A stretch of 64,000 nucleotides of DNA from Propionibacteriales bacterium (GTDB taxonomy: Bacteria > Actinomycetota > Actinomycetes > Propionibacteriales > Nocardioidaceae): positions 142,231 through 206,230 of the forward strand of contig JAPLCC010000015.1 of the NCBI GenBank assembly GCA_026392415.1, in the 5' to 3' direction. The notes below the pieces were generated by a model. The model made no database searches, was not told the origin of the DNA, and worked only from the letters and a program-made list of their open reading frames with translations. Position 1 is the first letter of the stretch. Every line of letters starts with the position of its first letter. Shown piece by piece: positions 1 through 9,184 of this stretch. The translations under genes and the position numbers were made by a program.

Positions 1-15
1 CAGGCAGTCAGCTGA

Positions 16-3000
16 TCAGAGGTCGAAGAGCGAACCGGACTCGTTGATGTCCACGTCAGTGCGGGGCTGGTTGGCCTCACCGGAGGACGCGGGCGGCGTC
101 GCCGGGGCCGACTTCTTCTCGGCTTCGGGCTCCTCCGCGGCAGGCTCGTCGGCTTCGGGCTCCTCAGCTTCGGGCTCCTCTGCGGCAGGCTCGGACTGCG
201 GCGCCTCGGCCTTCAGCTCCTCCGTCAGCTCGGCCTTCAGCTCCTCCTTGAGCTCAGCCTTGAGCTCCGCCTTGAGGTCGGCCGCCGGCTCGTCCTCGGT
301 CGCGGGCTCGGCAGCCTTCGGCTCCTCGGACTTCTCCTCGGACTTCTCCTCAGCCTTGGCAGCAGGGGCGGGCGCGGCAGCGGGCTCGGGAGCCGCGATG
401 TCGAACAGGGACCCACCGGAGGGGATCTCGGTCGACGGCTCCGCAGCGGCCGGCGCGGCCGCCTTGGGCTCCTCGACCTTCTCCTCAGGCTCGGGCTCCG
501 CCTTCTCCTCAGGCTCGGGCTCCGCCTCGGCCTTCGGCTCGGATTCGGCCGGAGCGACGTCGAAGAGCGAGCCGCCCGACCCCAGGTCGGCCGCCGGCTT
601 CGATTCAGCAGGCTTCGCCTTCTCCTCGGCAGCCTTCTCCTCGGCAGCCGGGGCCGGGGTGTCGAACAGCGAGCTGGCATCGTCGAAGAGCGAGCCGCCG
701 GAAGCAGGCTTCGACTCGGCCGGCTTGTCATCAGCAGGCTTGGAGTCGGTCGGAGCGGACTCGGACTTCGACGGGGCCGGGGTGTCGAACATCGAGCTCG
801 GGTCGTCGAACATCGACCCCCCACCGGAGGTCGACGCCTTGGCGGCGGGACCGACGTCCTCGGTGTCGACCACGGTGTCGTCGGTGATGGTCACGTCGCC
901 GGCCTCGGGCTCGGCCTTGGTCTCCACGGACTTCTCGGCAGGGGCGGCAGCCTTCGCAGCAGGCCCGCCCACCGGCGCACCTTCACCCGGCTTGAGCTTG
1001 GTGGCCTGCTCGCCCTTGACCGACGCGAGCAGCATCTGCGCGACGTCGAGGACCTCGACCTCTTCGCGGGCCGCGCCATCAGCCTGCATCTTGGTGAGGC
1101 CGTCGGAGATCATCACGCGACAGAACGGGCAGCCCACGGCGATCTGGTCGGCCTCGGTGCCGACCGCTTCGGCGGTGCGGTTCAGGTTGATCCGCTCGCC
1201 GATGTTCTCCTCCATCCACATGCGGGCACCACCGGCGCCGCAGCAGAAGGACTTCTCCTTGTTGCGCTCCATCTCGGCGAACTCCGCACCGGGGAGGATC
1301 TCGAGGAGATCGCGCGGCGGCGTGTAGACCTGGTTGTGGCGGCCGAGGAAGCAGGGGTCGTGATAGGTCACCTTGCGCGCGTGCGCGCCGGCGCCGTCAG
1401 CGACGGGCGTCAGCTTGCCCTCGCGCACGAGGCGGTTGAGCAGCTGCGTGTGGTGGATGACCTCGAGCTCGATGCCGAGCTCGCGGTACTCGTTCTTGAG
1501 GGTGTTCATGCAGTGCGGGCAGGTCGAGACGACCTTCTTGGCCCGGGCCTCGGTCAGTGTCTCGATGTTCTGCTGGGCCAGGCCCTGGAACACGAACTCA
1601 TTACCGGCACGACGTGCGGAGTCACCGGTGCACGTCTCGCCGTTGCCGAGTACGCCGAAGGAGACACCGGCGAGGTCGAGCAGCTCGGCCACGGCGCGGG
1701 TCGTCTTCTTCGCACGGTCCTCGTAGGCACCGGCGCAACCGACCCAGAACAGCCAGTCGACCTCGTCGAGCGTCTCGATCGAGTCGCCGACGACCTTGAC
1801 GTCGAACGGCAGCCCCTTGGCCCAGTCGAGGCGGACCGTGGGCGACATGTTCCACGGGTTGCCCTTGTTCTCCAGGCCCTTGAACAGGCCGTTGAGTTCG
1901 GAGGGGAAGTTGGACTCGACGAGCACCTGGTAGCGGCGCATGTCGACGAAGTGGTCGACGTGCTCGATGTCGACCGGGCACTGCTGGACGCAGGCACCAC
2001 AGTTGGTGCAGCCCCACAGCGCGTCCTCGTCGATGACGAAGTCGCCACCCTCGGGGTTGTAGAACCAGTCGTCAACGCCGTCGGACTGCTGCTTGTCGCT
2101 CTTGCCGACCAGGGCACGCGGCTCGGCGCCGCCGGCGACGGCGTACGCCTCCTCGCGCAGCGCCATCATCATCAGCTTGGGCGAGAGCGGCTTCTCGGTG
2201 TTCCACGCGGGGCACTGGGACTGACAGCGGCCGCACTCGGTGCAGGTGGTGAAGTCGAGGAGGTCCTTCCAGGAGAAGTCCCAGATGGAGCCGGCGCCGA
2301 GCACGGCGTCCTCGTCGAGATCATCGACGTCGTCGAGCGTGATCGGCTTGCCACCCACGGTCAGCGGCTTGACGGCGCCGAGCGCGGTGCCGCCGTTGTC
2401 CTCACGCTTGAACCAGATGTTGAACCAGGCCGTGAAACGGTGCCAGGCCACACCCATGGTCAGGTTGGTCGAGATGACGATCAGCCAGATCATCGCGGAG
2501 ACGATCTTGAACATCGCGATCGCGAACACGATGTTCTCGATCGACCCGATCGAGTCGGAGCCGGTCGGATAGAGGTTGCCGAAGTACTGCGAGATCGGGA
2601 AGTGCGCAGCGGTCGCGTGCTCGGCGTGCTCGCCGCCGTGGGCCTGGGCGAGGTTGTACTCCGCGCCGCGGATGAAGAGGATCGCGGAGCTCTCCAGGAG
2701 CACCATCGCCTCGACGAAGAAGGCCTGCCACATGGTGGAGCCGAAGAACCGGCTCTGGCGGCCCATCTTCGAGGGCATGTGGGTGAGGCGGTAGTAGATC
2801 AGGGGGATGATCGCGAGCGTGCCGAGGAGGCCGAGGATCTCGGCGGTCCATTCGTAGACGACCCACTTGCCGATGATCGGGATGGTCCACTCGGGGTCCC
2901 ACAACTGCGGGAACGCCGCCGCGACGGCCGTGGAGAGGAAGAGGAACGCGGCGAAAGCGAACCAGTGCAGGATGCCGACCCACGTCCACTGCAGCATCCG

Positions 3001-3183
3001 CGTGTGGAGGAAGGTCTCCTTGACCATGGTCACCGTGCGACCGACCGGGTTGCCCGTGCGCCCCGGCGCCGGCTGTCCGCGGCGGATCACCCCGAGCATC
3101 GATCGAACGGCAAGGGTGGTCAACGCGATCGCAACAACAGAGACCGCCAGTGACACCACGATCGCAATGGTCTGGAAGGACAT
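16..3183 (-). CDS. etfD: EtfD-like membrane Fe-S oxidoreductase with long acidic tail
   Basis: About 1055 aa. The N-terminus has several membrane segments (about residues 3-26, 65-95, 110-132, 150-175, 220-243). Two 4Fe-4S ferredoxin motifs follow (CTECGRCQSQCP near 314, CTNCGACVQQCP near 400), then two CCG-type cysteine domains (CPHC, CFLGRH, CCGAGGARMW). This is the architecture of the mycobacterial Rv0338c/EtfD family, inferred to pass electrons from electron-transfer flavoprotein to menaquinone during fatty-acid oxidation. The last ~320 residues are a low-complexity Ala/Glu/Pro/Lys tail with recurring GGSLFD-type motifs, ending in SLFDL. I chose the ATG at 3183 because GAGGAG lies nine bases upstream; a GTG at 3204 is possible. 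The tail is absent from minimal family members. Confidence 0.85.
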   Translation of the reverse strand: MSFQTIAIVVSLAVSVVAIALTTLAVRSMLGVIRRGQPAPGRTGNPVGRTVTMVKETFLHTRMLQWTWVGILHWFAFAAFLFLSTAVAAAFPQLWDPEWTIPIIGKWVVYEWTAEILGLLGTLAIIPLIYYRLTHMPSKMGRQSRFFGSTMWQAFFVEAMVLLESSAILFIRGAEYNLAQAHGGEHAEHATAAHFPISQYFGNLYPTGSDSIGSIENIVFAIAMFKIVSAMIWLIVISTNLTMGVAWHRFTAWFNIWFKREDNGGTALGAVKPLTVGGKPITLDDVDDLDEDAVLGAGSIWDFSWKDLLDFTTCTECGRCQSQCPAWNTEKPLSPKLMMMALREEAYAVAGGAEPRALVGKSDKQQSDGVDDWFYNPEGGDFVIDEDALWGCTNCGACVQQCPVDIEHVDHFVDMRRYQVLVESNFPSELNGLFKGLENKGNPWNMSPTVRLDWAKGLPFDVKVVGDSIETLDEVDWLFWVGCAGAYEDRAKKTTRAVAELLDLAGVSFGVLGNGETCTGDSARRAGNEFVFQGLAQQNIETLTEARAKKVVSTCPHCMNTLKNEYRELGIELEVIHHTQLLNRLVREGKLTPVADGAGAHARKVTYHDPCFLGRHNQVYTPPRDLLEILPGAEFAEMERNKEKSFCCGAGGARMWMEENIGERINLNRTAEAVGTEADQIAVGCPFCRVMISDGLTKMQADGAAREEVEVLDVAQMLLASVKGEQATKLKPGEGAPVGGPAAKAAAPAEKSVETKAEPEAGDVTITDDTVVDTEDVGPAAKASTSGGGSMFDDPSSMFDTPAPSKSESAPTDSKPADDKPAESKPASGGSLFDDASSLFDTPAPAAEEKAAEEKAKPAESKPAADLGSGGSLFDVAPAESEPKAEAEPEPEEKAEPEPEEKVEEPKAAAPAAAEPSTEIPSGGSLFDIAAPEPAAAPAPAAKAEEKSEEKSEEPKAAEPATEDEPAADLKAELKAELKEELKAELTEELKAEAPQSEPAAEEPEAEEPEADEPAAEEPEAEKKSAPATPPASSGEANQPRTDVDINESGSLFDL

Positions 3184-3271
3184 CTCCAACAGCTCCTCGT
3201 CCACAGGCGGTACAGGGCGCGCACACGGGTGCGCGCGCCGAGCCTATTGCCAACGGGTCGTTTCGCGAGTC

Positions 3272-3290
3272 ATAGGCAAGCCTTACCCAC
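3272..3290. promoter_or_regulatory. Candidate IdeR/DtxR-like iron box
   Basis: ATAGGCAAGCCTTACCCAC matches 10 of the 13 fixed positions of the DtxR/IdeR consensus TTAGGNNAGNCTNNCCTAA. It lies about 90 bases upstream of the Fe-S reductase start, where an iron regulator would make sense. The match is imperfect in the outer bases, so this is only a candidate. Confidence 0.3.
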
Positions 3291-3321
3291 GTGAGCCACT
3301 GGCGGCTCGCGACGCCGATTC

Positions 3322-3333
3322 TACCGGTCGGTA
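3322..3333. promoter_or_regulatory. Palindrome TACCGGTCGGTA, possible TetR-type operator
   Basis: Perfect inverted repeat TACCG-GT-CGGTA in the gap between the 3' end of the secreted M19-like gene and the 5' side of the Fe-S reductase. Short palindromes like this are typical TetR-family sites in actinobacterial lipid genes. No regulator gene lies adjacent, so the cognate protein is unknown. Confidence 0.35.
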
Positions 3334-3358
3334 ACTTCCTGCGGGCGTGACGATCCCC

Positions 3359-5935
3359 TCAGTAGAAGGTCAACGCCGTGACCTTGCCACTACCCGAGAA
3401 CGTCACCTTCACCGGAACCTTCGCCCGGTTCGACGTCTTCGCGCAGAAGACGTACGACGTCCCGCGGCGGTGATAGGGCTGACCGACTGCCTGCAGCACC
3501 GACCGCGTCGTCATCCCGACCTTGACCCGGTTCTTCACGATGCCGACGCTCTTGCGCAGCCCGGCGTTGCGGCACGAGTCCGGCGCAATGCCGTTGGTCC
3601 GCTCCCACATCTGCAGGTAGGCCTCGGTGCCGCGCGCCATGTCGTCGACGATCTTCTGGCCGTCGCCGGCGTGCTGTTTCTCGGCGACCTGGCGCAGGTC
3701 CTCCACCCAGTCCGGGTAGAGGCCGTACTGAGCGACGCCGTCGACGTTGATGTCCCAGACGCGCTGGCCGGCCTTCTGCTTGTTGATCTTCACGCCGCCG
3801 ATGCCGGTGAAGGGGTAACGGACCGGATTGGTCACGTCGGCGCCGCGCGGGTTGCCCTGCGCACCGAGGCCGTTGATGTCGGCCCCGAAGCCGAACCCGA
3901 AGTAGTAGTGCGGGTCGGCCCAGCCGAGGTGACGGCGCCACTTCTCGACGAATCCGGTCGAGTCGCCGGCGTACGGCGAGATGAACCCGCCCGCCTTGTA
4001 GATCCGCGGGTAGGTGTCGGGCGTGGACCAGGAGTGGCTCGAGATGACGCCCGGGTAGTCGAGGTCCTCGATCACGTCCATGGACGCGGCTCGCGCCTTC
4101 ACCGAGAGGTGGTCGGGGTCGAACACCATCTGGCGCTTGGCGAGTCCCTCGATGGTGTGGACACCGAGGTCGGTGAGGCCGCGCTTGTTGCAGTGAGCCG
4201 GCTGCGGGTAGATCGGCACCGCAGGCAGGAGGCCGAGGACCTGGCCGAGGGCACCGAAGAGCGCGTCCTGCTGCCCGGCCGTGACGTCCGGGAGGGCGAT
4301 CTGCGGGTTGTCCGCGGACTCTCCGTCAGCCGGCTCGCAGTGCTCCATCGCCCAGAACGACGCCGTTTCCAGGAAGTTCGCGGCATTGATGACGACGCCG
4401 ACCTCGCCCGCGTCGCCGGCGACTCCGGCCAGCGCGTTGTCGAACTTGTTCACGAGCTCCATCTGCCGGACACCGAGCGCGTGCATCTCGTCGAGGTTCG
4501 CGTCGATCTCCGCCGAGGTGCAGGCGGGGACGTCGTTGCCGAGCAGGCGCTTGTAGGTGCAGCCGAAGGGGATGGAGGTCTCGATGCCCATCACCACGGC
4601 CATCTTCCCTGCATTGATCACGCGCCGGGCCTCGAACGGGTCCTTCACGATGCGGTAGAAGCCTTTGCCCGGGCCACCGAACTGGGCGTCGATGTAGGCC
4701 TGCATCGTGACCATGTCAGCGGCCTGGAGGCGAATCGAGTCCATGTCGTCGCAGGAGTTCTTCTTGAGCGGGTAGATCTCGCACAGCTTGTTGTTCTCGA
4801 CCAGCAGGTTGACGAACAGGCGCTGCCCGCCACGCCAGGCCCGCTCGAGCCACCGGAAGTAGGTGCCCTCGTGGGTAAGCGACTCGGGCGCCGGCCAGTC
4901 CTTGAAGGTCGGCCAGCCGACCGGGTCGTGGGAGGCCTCGCCCGAGAGCACGGCCTCGAGCAGGGCGCCGTTGCCGCCGGTGACGGTGTGGTCAGCGCAG
5001 TCGACCAGCGCGTACGGCGCGCCGTACTCGTGCCAGGGGCGACCACAGTGCACCTTGCCGCCGAGGAACTCGAAGGCCATGCCGTGGGTGTGCGCGTCGA
5101 CGTACCCCCGCACTTCCTGGTAGGACGTCGCGCCGCCGTGCGGGTCGCCGGAGACGTTGATCTCTGCCTCCGGGTACGACGGACAGCCGGTCGCGGTCCG
5201 CAGCTGGAACGGTGTGCCGACGGCACCCCGACCGAGCCGTGCGTCGGCGACGACCGCCAGCGCCTTGCCGTCGGCGATCTGGAACCGGAAGCCGTCGCTG
5301 GCCCTGGTGGCGGTCCAGTCGGCGGCCGCGCTCGGCTTCGCAGCGACGGCGACCGTGCCGTTCGAGTTGAGCGTGACCTCGCCGGCCTCGCTGTGCAGCA
5401 GGTAGCCACCGAGCCGGGTGGCCTTGAAGTAGAAGGGGGCCGCCGCGGTGCGCGCGACCGCTGCAACGGCCAGCGCGGTTCCCGAGCGGGTGACGTAGCG
5501 GCCGGACTTCGTCTGGAGGGTGTAGCAACCGCCGGCCATGGCATACCGGTCGGCGGGAACGCTCGTGCGGGCCGGGTACGCCGGCACGTCGACCAGGGTC
5601 GGGTCGGGCATTGCGCGCTCGCGGTCGACGTACGCCTCGGCAGCAGTGCGCTGCACGCCGGTCGTCGGGTCCACGACGTCGTCACCGACGGCCAGGCCAC
5701 GAGAGACGTCGTTCTTGGTGGCGGGGTCGTTGTGGTCGTGGGCCGGGAGCACCGAGTCGTCGTGCGGGACGCCCCGCTGCGACTTGGCCTCCTCGGCGGC
5801 GATGGCGAGGCTCGTCGCACCGCTGCCACTGGCCACGGGGATGGCGAGCGCCGTACCGATCACCGCGAGAGCAGCCACCACCGCGAGACCGACGCGCTGC
5901 GCCGCCTCCGGCTCCCGACGTCGTTCCATCGCCAC
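3359..5935 (-). CDS. Secreted multidomain M19-dipeptidase-like hydrolase
   Basis: 858 aa starting at GTG with GGAG seven bases upstream. A hydrophobic signal segment (about residues 15-40) suggests export. Residues about 130-250 (GGCYTLQTKSGRYVTRSG onward) look like a fascin/ricin-type beta-trefoil. The catalytic part carries metal-hydrolase-type motifs DAHTHG, GIETS, DPDHLS and SSHSW, resembling the membrane-dipeptidase (M19) and amidohydrolase barrels. The last ~60 residues (GMTTRSVLQAVGQP) resemble the SmpA/BLIP-like fold. Substrate is unknown. The gene faces away from the M1 peptidase gene across a 165-bp divergent spacer. Confidence 0.65.
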   Translation of the reverse strand: MAMERRREPEAAQRVGLAVVAALAVIGTALAIPVASGSGATSLAIAAEEAKSQRGVPHDDSVLPAHDHNDPATKNDVSRGLAVGDDVVDPTTGVQRTAAEAYVDRERAMPDPTLVDVPAYPARTSVPADRYAMAGGCYTLQTKSGRYVTRSGTALAVAAVARTAAAPFYFKATRLGGYLLHSEAGEVTLNSNGTVAVAAKPSAAADWTATRASDGFRFQIADGKALAVVADARLGRGAVGTPFQLRTATGCPSYPEAEINVSGDPHGGATSYQEVRGYVDAHTHGMAFEFLGGKVHCGRPWHEYGAPYALVDCADHTVTGGNGALLEAVLSGEASHDPVGWPTFKDWPAPESLTHEGTYFRWLERAWRGGQRLFVNLLVENNKLCEIYPLKKNSCDDMDSIRLQAADMVTMQAYIDAQFGGPGKGFYRIVKDPFEARRVINAGKMAVVMGIETSIPFGCTYKRLLGNDVPACTSAEIDANLDEMHALGVRQMELVNKFDNALAGVAGDAGEVGVVINAANFLETASFWAMEHCEPADGESADNPQIALPDVTAGQQDALFGALGQVLGLLPAVPIYPQPAHCNKRGLTDLGVHTIEGLAKRQMVFDPDHLSVKARAASMDVIEDLDYPGVISSHSWSTPDTYPRIYKAGGFISPYAGDSTGFVEKWRRHLGWADPHYYFGFGFGADINGLGAQGNPRGADVTNPVRYPFTGIGGVKINKQKAGQRVWDINVDGVAQYGLYPDWVEDLRQVAEKQHAGDGQKIVDDMARGTEAYLQMWERTNGIAPDSCRNAGLRKSVGIVKNRVKVGMTTRSVLQAVGQPYHRRGTSYVFCAKTSNRAKVPVKVTFSGSGKVTALTFY

Positions 5936-6100
5936 GATCGATCTCCGTTCTCGGGCACCAGGAAGTGACCGCGATCACTCTGCCAACGAGTGACCGTAGC
6001 GGTTGGGTACGCCGAACGTGAAGGCTGTTCATGTTTCTGGGCGGCCGACGCATGGACGGGGCAGGCATGATGGCGACACCTATCGGGGAAGGGATCTCCC

Positions 6101-7597
6101 ATGACCAGCACTGTGCGCGCCGGCAGCGTCGCCCTGTTCCTCGCCCTGGGCGTCACCCTCGCGGCCTGCGGCAGCGACCCGGTCGGCAAGCGCGACGACG
6201 GCGCGACGAACGGCTCGTCGGGCTTTCCTTCCGCCTCCGACTCCGACTCCGCGGGCACGCCGGCGCCGGGCGGCACCGATCTGGCCCTGGCCGAGAGCGA
6301 GACCCGCGAGGACTCGGTCTACCCCGAGATCGGGGATCCGCTGGTCGATGCCTTGCACTACGACCTGGAGCTGACCTGGGACCCGGCCGGCGACACCCTC
6401 ACCGGTCGCCAGGTCCTGACGTTCCGCGCCACCGCTGACGCCGACGAGATCCCCCTCGACTTCAACGAGGACCTCGCGATCTCCTCGCTCACCGTCGACA
6501 AGACCGACGCGGATCACGATGTCGAGGGCACCCACCTGACCATCGACAGGCCGGTCAGGAAGGACAAGCGCTACACGATCGAGCTCGCGTACGCCGGCAC
6601 GCCGAAGCCAGCGGAGGCACCGAGCCAGCGGTCCGACTTCTCGACCGGCGTCGGCTGGAACATCACCGGTGAGCACGAGACATGGACCATCCAGGAGCCG
6701 TACGGCGCCTTCACCTGGTACGCCGCCAACGACCAACCCGCCGACAAGGCCTTCTACGACTTCCAGCTCACGGCGCCCGACCCCATGCAGGGCGTCGCCA
6801 ACGGTGTCCTGACCGGGTCCGAGACGACTGACGGCACGACCACGAACAACTGGCACCTCGCCGAGCCGGCGTCGTCGTACCTCGTCACCGTGGCGTTCGG
6901 GGACTTCCAGCGAGCCGACCTGGAGTCGAAGAGCGGCGTCCCGATCCAGGTCTGGACCGACCCCGACGGCGAGGAACTCCCCGGCGGGCTCGGCTATGCG
7001 CCCGACGCCATCGACTGGCTGGAGAAGTACCTCGGTCCGTATCCGTTCGACAGCTTCGGCATCGTCGTCGTGGACAACGAGAGCGGCATGGAGACCCAGA
7101 CCATGGTCACGCTCGGGTCGACGACCTACAGCCTCTCGCCCGCGGTGGTCGTGCACGAAGCGGCCCACCACTGGTACGGCGACACGGTCTCCCCTGCCGA
7201 CTGGTCGGAGGTGTGGATGAACGAAGGCATGGCGATGTACCTGCAGGGCATGTGGGAGGCCGAGCAGGAAGGCATCACCGTCGCGCAGAAGATGGACGAG
7301 TGGGCCACCTTCGAGGTCGACCTGCGACGGGGTGCGGGCCCGCCCGCGGCGTACGACGCCGACAAGTTCGGCGACGGCAACATCTACTACGGCCCCGCCC
7401 TGATGTGGCAGGAGCTGCGGGAGAAGATCGGCGACGAGCTGTTCTTCGAGGTGCTGCGCGAGTGGCCGGAGTCGCAGGAGAACGGCAACGCGGACCGCAC
7501 GGAGTACTGGGCGTGGCTCGAGAAGAAGACCGGCGAGGAGCTCACGGCGTTCTTCGAGGACTGGTTGCTGGGCGAGCGGACACCCGACCGAGGCTGA
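6101..7597 (+). CDS. M1-family zinc metallopeptidase, lipoprotein
   Basis: 498 aa. The N-terminus is a lipoprotein signal (LGVTLAAC, cysteine at about residue 22) followed by a Gly/Ser/Asp linker. The M1 (gluzincin aminopeptidase) signature is clear: HEAAHHWYGD with the second zinc ligand in NEGMAMY 18-19 residues on, and NESGMETQT in the position of the GAMEN exopeptidase motif. It is about half the length of full aminopeptidase N because it lacks the large C-terminal helical domain. AAGGGA sits upstream of the ATG. It is likely anchored on the outer face of the membrane and trims peptides. Confidence 0.88.
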   Translation: MTSTVRAGSVALFLALGVTLAACGSDPVGKRDDGATNGSSGFPSASDSDSAGTPAPGGTDLALAESETREDSVYPEIGDPLVDALHYDLELTWDPAGDTLTGRQVLTFRATADADEIPLDFNEDLAISSLTVDKTDADHDVEGTHLTIDRPVRKDKRYTIELAYAGTPKPAEAPSQRSDFSTGVGWNITGEHETWTIQEPYGAFTWYAANDQPADKAFYDFQLTAPDPMQGVANGVLTGSETTDGTTTNNWHLAEPASSYLVTVAFGDFQRADLESKSGVPIQVWTDPDGEELPGGLGYAPDAIDWLEKYLGPYPFDSFGIVVVDNESGMETQTMVTLGSTTYSLSPAVVVHEAAHHWYGDTVSPADWSEVWMNEGMAMYLQGMWEAEQEGITVAQKMDEWATFEVDLRRGAGPPAAYDADKFGDGNIYYGPALMWQELREKIGDELFFEVLREWPESQENGNADRTEYWAWLEKKTGEELTAFFEDWLLGERTPDRG

Positions 7598-7612
7598 CCC
7601 TTCCCGCGAAGG

Positions 7613-7626
7613 TGGAACACGTTCTA
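7613..7626 (+). promoter_or_regulatory. KstR-type operator overlapping a leaderless promoter
   Basis: TGGAACACGTTCTA fits the mycobacterial and rhodococcal KstR consensus TNNAACNNGTTNNA at every fixed position. Its last two bases are the first two of a -10 hexamer TACTCT (7625-7630), which lies exactly six bases before the ATG at 7637, so a bound repressor would block the promoter of a leaderless transcript. Confidence 0.6.
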
Positions 7627-7636
7627 CTCTCTCGGC

Positions 7637-9175
7637 ATGCGCATGCTCCGCTCCGTGCTGGCCTCGGGAGCCGCCACCGTCCTCGCCCTGACCCTGGCCG
7701 GTTCCCCGGCGTCTGCTGACGACCCGGCGCCCCTGGTCCCGACGCTGCCCGGCCTGCCGGCGCTCCCGACGGTTCCCGGTCTCCCGATCCCGTCGCTGCC
7801 CACCGACCTGCTGGTGCCGCGGTTCATCGGAGCAGCGGTCACGCCCCAGCCGATCGTGGCGCCCCCCGTGCCGCAGAACCCGTACCTCGCCCCCAACGGC
7901 CGCAGCAGCATGCACAACGACGCCTACAGCACCGACGCGTACGCCGTCTCGGGTCCGACCGGGCGCGCCCTGAAGATGACGACGGCGTCGTACGGCGTCC
8001 GTGAGTGCGCGACGATGGCGTTCGACTCGCGCAACCGGATCGTCGGACTCTGCGGCGGCCTCGAGGGCTTCACGATGATGGTGATCGACCCGGTGACGTT
8101 GCAGACGATCTCGCAGCTGCAGATCTCGCAGCGCGACTTCACCACCGGCGCCAACCCGCTGTCCGACATCTGCGGCGGCACCTACTTCTTCCTCGACGGC
8201 AACGACCGGGCGTACGCCACGACCACTCGCTCGTCGATCGCCGAGGTGAGCGTCACCGCCGCCGGCGGACTGGTGAAGGGACGGGAGTGGCCGATCGCGA
8301 GCCACCTGCCCAGCGGCGACTGCCTCGTCGCCACGGGCGTCGACTGGTCCGGTCGGGTGTGGTGGTTCAGCCAGCAGGGCGTCGTCGGGACCCTCGACCG
8401 CGCGACGGGCGCCGTCCACGCGCTCGCCCTCGGCGGCGGTGAGGGGATCTTCAACTCGGTGTCGACCGACGAGACCGGCGGCGTCTACTTCGTGACGACC
8501 CACCAGACCTACCGGGCCGACGCCGACAGCAACGGAGTCCCCCACGTGACCTGGGCGATCCCGTACGACCGCGGGAGCGTGAAGAAGCCCGGCATGCTGT
8601 CGCAGGGGTCCGGGACCTCCCCCACCCTGATCGGTGAGCGCTGGATCGCGATCGCCGACAACGCCGACCCGCAGAGCCACGTGCTGGTCTACGACCGACG
8701 CACCGGCGTGACCGACCGGCTCCACTGTTCGGTGCCGGTGCTGACGAGTGGTGCCAGCACGACCGAGAACAGCCTGGTCGCGGCCGGCAACTCCCTGATC
8801 ATCGAGAACAACTACGGCTACACCGGCGTGCAGGCGACGCTGTTCGGCAAGACCACGACACCCGGCGTCTCCCGAGTCATGATCGAGGACGACGGCTGCC
8901 GCGTGGCCTGGACCAACCCGACGGCCGCACCGACGTCGGTGCCCAAGGCCTCCCTCGGCAACGGCCTCGTCTACGTCTACTCCAAGCCGGCCGGCAACCT
9001 GCTCGACCCCTGGTACGTCACGGCCATCGACATCCGCACCGGGGAGACGAAGTGGAGTCGTCTCACCGGCACCGGCATCCAGTGGAACAACCACTACGCC
9101 GCGATCTACCTCGGCCCCGACGGAGCGCTCTACGTCGCCACCCTCGTCGGCCTGGTCCGCCTCGCCGACGGCTGA
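7637..9175 (+). CDS. Secreted beta-propeller-like protein of unknown function
   Basis: 512 aa. It begins with a signal peptide (ALTLAGSPASA, cleavage near residue 28), then a PxLP-rich linker (LPGLPALPTVPGLPIPSLP). The remainder is beta-rich with repeated segments such as GRVWWFSQQG, GGVYFVTTHQ and GALYVATLVG, which suggests a propeller of the PQQ/YVTN sort. No catalytic motif is recognised. The leaderless promoter carries a KstR-type box, which ties it by inference to sterol or lipid catabolism. It ends ten bases from the convergent kinase gene. Confidence 0.7.
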   Translation: MRMLRSVLASGAATVLALTLAGSPASADDPAPLVPTLPGLPALPTVPGLPIPSLPTDLLVPRFIGAAVTPQPIVAPPVPQNPYLAPNGRSSMHNDAYSTDAYAVSGPTGRALKMTTASYGVRECATMAFDSRNRIVGLCGGLEGFTMMVIDPVTLQTISQLQISQRDFTTGANPLSDICGGTYFFLDGNDRAYATTTRSSIAEVSVTAAGGLVKGREWPIASHLPSGDCLVATGVDWSGRVWWFSQQGVVGTLDRATGAVHALALGGGEGIFNSVSTDETGGVYFVTTHQTYRADADSNGVPHVTWAIPYDRGSVKKPGMLSQGSGTSPTLIGERWIAIADNADPQSHVLVYDRRTGVTDRLHCSVPVLTSGASTTENSLVAAGNSLIIENNYGYTGVQATLFGKTTTPGVSRVMIEDDGCRVAWTNPTAAPTSVPKASLGNGLVYVYSKPAGNLLDPWYVTAIDIRTGETKWSRLTGTGIQWNNHYAAIYLGPDGALYVATLVGLVRLADG

Positions 9176-9184
9176 GCCGCCGCC

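Noticed and set aside
3347..5968. Long plus-strand open frame opposite the M19-like gene
   Set aside because: No start signal, no recognisable domain, and the opposite strand encodes a protein with signal peptide and metal-site motifs.
6080..9094. Very long open frame on the minus strand opposite the M1 peptidase and propeller genes
   Set aside because: It spans two convincing plus-strand genes with clear motifs and signal peptides. Its composition (Arg/Gly/Val/Asp-rich, no domain) is the usual high-GC antisense shadow.
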